Source of the DNA: Alphaproteobacteria bacterium
GTDB lineage: Bacteria; Pseudomonadota; Alphaproteobacteria; Zavarziniales; Zavarziniaceae
Direction: 5' to 3'
Length of the DNA stretch: 6,312 nt
Assembly: GCA_021774355.1 (NCBI GenBank)
Contig: JAJFJE010000354.1
Span: 1 to 6,312, forward strand
In this document: piece by piece, positions 5,309 to 6,312 of the stretch
Layout of the letters: every line of letters starts with the position of its first letter
Numbering within the stretch: the stretch's first letter is position 1
Notes under the pieces: generated by a model
What the model was told of the DNA's origin: nothing
Databases searched by the model: none
Seen by the model: the letters and a program-made list of their open reading frames with translations, nothing else
Position numbers and translations under genes: made by a program

Positions 5309-5973
5309 GGGGTCCAACTCCGTACGAAGCTCAAAGTGTCCGCCCGCTTGTCCTCGGGAAAACTGTTGGCCGCGCTCAGCACCATGTCGCCATGGCCTGC
5401 CTTGGCGGCGGCGATCATGTAGTTCACGCGGATCTGTTCATTGGTCGGGGCGAGTTCCGTCGCCCGGCCCAGAATATCGTAGGCCAGCGTCCAGTTGCCG
5501 CGCTCCAGCAGGGCATAGCCGTAATTATTGAGGATGCGGGAGTCGGTCGGTGCCGCGGCCGCGGCGCGGGCGAAATTGGCCACCGCATCATCCCATTTGT
5601 TGCGCCGGGCGGCGACCTGCCCGAGCCCGAAGGCCCCCTCCGGCTGGACCCGCGCCCGGTCGAGCGACACGAACACCGCCTGGGCTTCGTCCAGCTTGTC
5701 CAGCCGGATATAGGCCTCGCCGCGCAGCGCCCAGGCCTTGGGATCCTTCGGCCGGCCTTTGAGATATTCGTCGAGATGGGCGAGCGCGGCCTGGTACTGC
5801 CCCTGGTCGATCAGCCCGCGGACCACCGACAGATAGACCGCGTCCTCACTGTTGGCGGCCTCCCGCGGCGTCTGGTACGGGGCTTCGGTGGCCGACCTGC
5901 TGGTGGTCGTGCGACAGCCGCCGAGCGCCACCGCCGCGACCAGGGCCAGCAGGACCACATGGGACATGCGCAT
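5305..5973 (-). CDS. tadD: TadD, TPR lipoprotein of the Tad pilus apparatus
   Basis: This 222-residue protein has a lipoprotein signal: hydrophobic residues 5-18 and a lipobox LGGC with Cys20 as the acylated residue. It is therefore probably anchored in the outer membrane facing the periplasm. Residues 44-179 hold about four tetratricopeptide repeats; clear units are VRGLIDQGQYQAALAHLDEY, PKAWALRGEAYIRLDKLDEA and ILNNYGYALLERGNWTLAYD. TadD-type lipoproteins are needed for Tad pilus biogenesis and are thought to help assemble the secretin, a PilF-like role. ATG 5973 shares one base with the tadC stop (TGATG); a GTG at 5976 is the alternative, and a G-rich stretch about 10 nt upstream can serve as ribosome binding site. 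It overlaps the next gene by 4 bp. Position directly after tadC supports the assignment. Confidence 0.92.
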   Translation of the reverse strand: MRMSHVVLLALVAAVALGGCRTTTSRSATEAPYQTPREAANSEDAVYLSVVRGLIDQGQYQAALAHLDEYLKGRPKDPKAWALRGEAYIRLDKLDEAQAVFVSLDRARVQPEGAFGLGQVAARRNKWDDAVANFARAAAAAPTDSRILNNYGYALLERGNWTLAYDILGRATELAPTNEQIRVNYMIAAAKAGHGDMVLSAANSFPEDKRADTLSFVRSWTP

Positions 5974-6312
5974 CACGGACCAGCCCCCACCCGACCAAAG
6001 CTTTCCAGCAACTTGCTGACTGCCGGGGCAGTGATGATGATCATCAGCGGGGGCAGGAAGAACATCATCATAACCACGGTCAGCTGGGTCATGCGCCGGC
6101 CGATGGTATCGCGGGCGACATGCAGCCGCCGTTCGATCAGGATCTCGGCAAAGCTGCGCAGCGCGGTGGTCAGCTCGGTGCCCTGGGTCAGGGACTGGAC
6201 CAAAAGGGCTGCAAGTTCGCGACCGTCCTCGATGGCCAGGCGGGCGCCCCAGCGGTGCAGTGACGGCTCGTATTCCTTGCCCTGGTCGAGATCATCGATC
6301 AGGCGGTCGATG
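5973..6312 (-). CDS. tadC: TadC, inner-membrane platform protein (C-terminal part)
   Basis: The last 112 residues are visible; the rest lies beyond the right edge. The frame is open to position 6311. The segment LVQSLTQGTELTTALRSFAE is characteristic of the type II secretion F (T2SF/GspF) domain. It is followed by a basic helix (RRLHVARDTIGRRM), a strongly hydrophobic membrane segment (LTVVMMMFFLPPLMIIITAP) and a short tail ending GRVGAGP. TadC pairs with TadB as the inner-membrane platform on which the TadA ATPase acts. The hydrophobic span near the C-terminus and the adjacent tadD favour TadC over TadB. The stop codon overlaps the tadD start. Confidence 0.9.
   Translation of the reverse strand, partial: IDRLIDDLDQGKEYEPSLHRWGARLAIEDGRELAALLVQSLTQGTELTTALRSFAEILIERRLHVARDTIGRRMTQLTVVMMMFFLPPLMIIITAPAVSKLLESFGRVGAGP

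Noticed and set aside
1..6312. CRISPR arrays, insertion sequences, tRNA genes or phage genes
   Set aside because: No spaced direct repeats, transposase motifs, terminal inverted repeats, cloverleaf-like sequence or phage proteins were seen on either strand.

Overview
The window is very GC-rich, with strong G/C preference at third codon positions. It carries part of a Tad/Flp (type IVb) pilus locus with linked signalling genes. Gene content, a near-consensus CtrA-type site, an alphaproteobacterial style of PAS/HPK4 histidine kinase and a receiver-MarR regulator suggest an alphaproteobacterium, perhaps of the Rhodospirillales type. This rests on pattern recognition, not on a database search.

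Layout. (1) Positions 1-59 hold the first codons of an unidentified minus-strand gene, divergent from an alpha/beta-hydrolase gene (137-946, +). (2) The hydrolase converges on, and overlaps by 16 bp, a minus-strand gene (931-1986) for an unusual response regulator: a receiver domain, a coiled-coil/Pro-rich linker and a C-terminal MarR-type winged helix. (3) A 367-bp non-coding region (1987-2353), clearly less GC-rich than its surroundings, separates this regulator from a plus-strand Flp prepilin gene (2354-2548). It holds a near-consensus CtrA-type site and a weak sigma-54-like element. (4) After a 253-bp gap comes a two-gene plus-strand operon: a soluble PAS-GAF histidine kinase (2802-4502) and a stand-alone receiver protein (4502-4915), overlapping as TAATG. 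(5) It converges on the 3' end of a minus-strand tad operon: tadC (partial, entering from the right edge), tadD (lipoprotein with TPRs) and a small secreted protein, coupled by 1-bp and 4-bp overlaps. Two hairpins lie between the convergent operons.

How the genes may work together (inference): TadC is the inner-membrane platform component and TadD the outer-membrane TPR lipoprotein of the Tad machine. The Flp gene supplies the fibre subunit. The kinase and the two receiver proteins flank the pilin gene and are plausible dedicated regulators of pilus expression or activity. The receiver-MarR protein is the only one with a visible DNA-binding output; the single-domain receiver could be a phosphorelay intermediate, phosphate sink or protein-interaction output. 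The CtrA-like site suggests an additional cell-cycle or global input on the pilin gene.

No tRNA, rRNA, CRISPR array, insertion sequence or obvious mobile element was seen. The least explained items are the receiver-MarR fusion, the kinase/receiver pair beside flp and the small secreted protein ending the tad operon.
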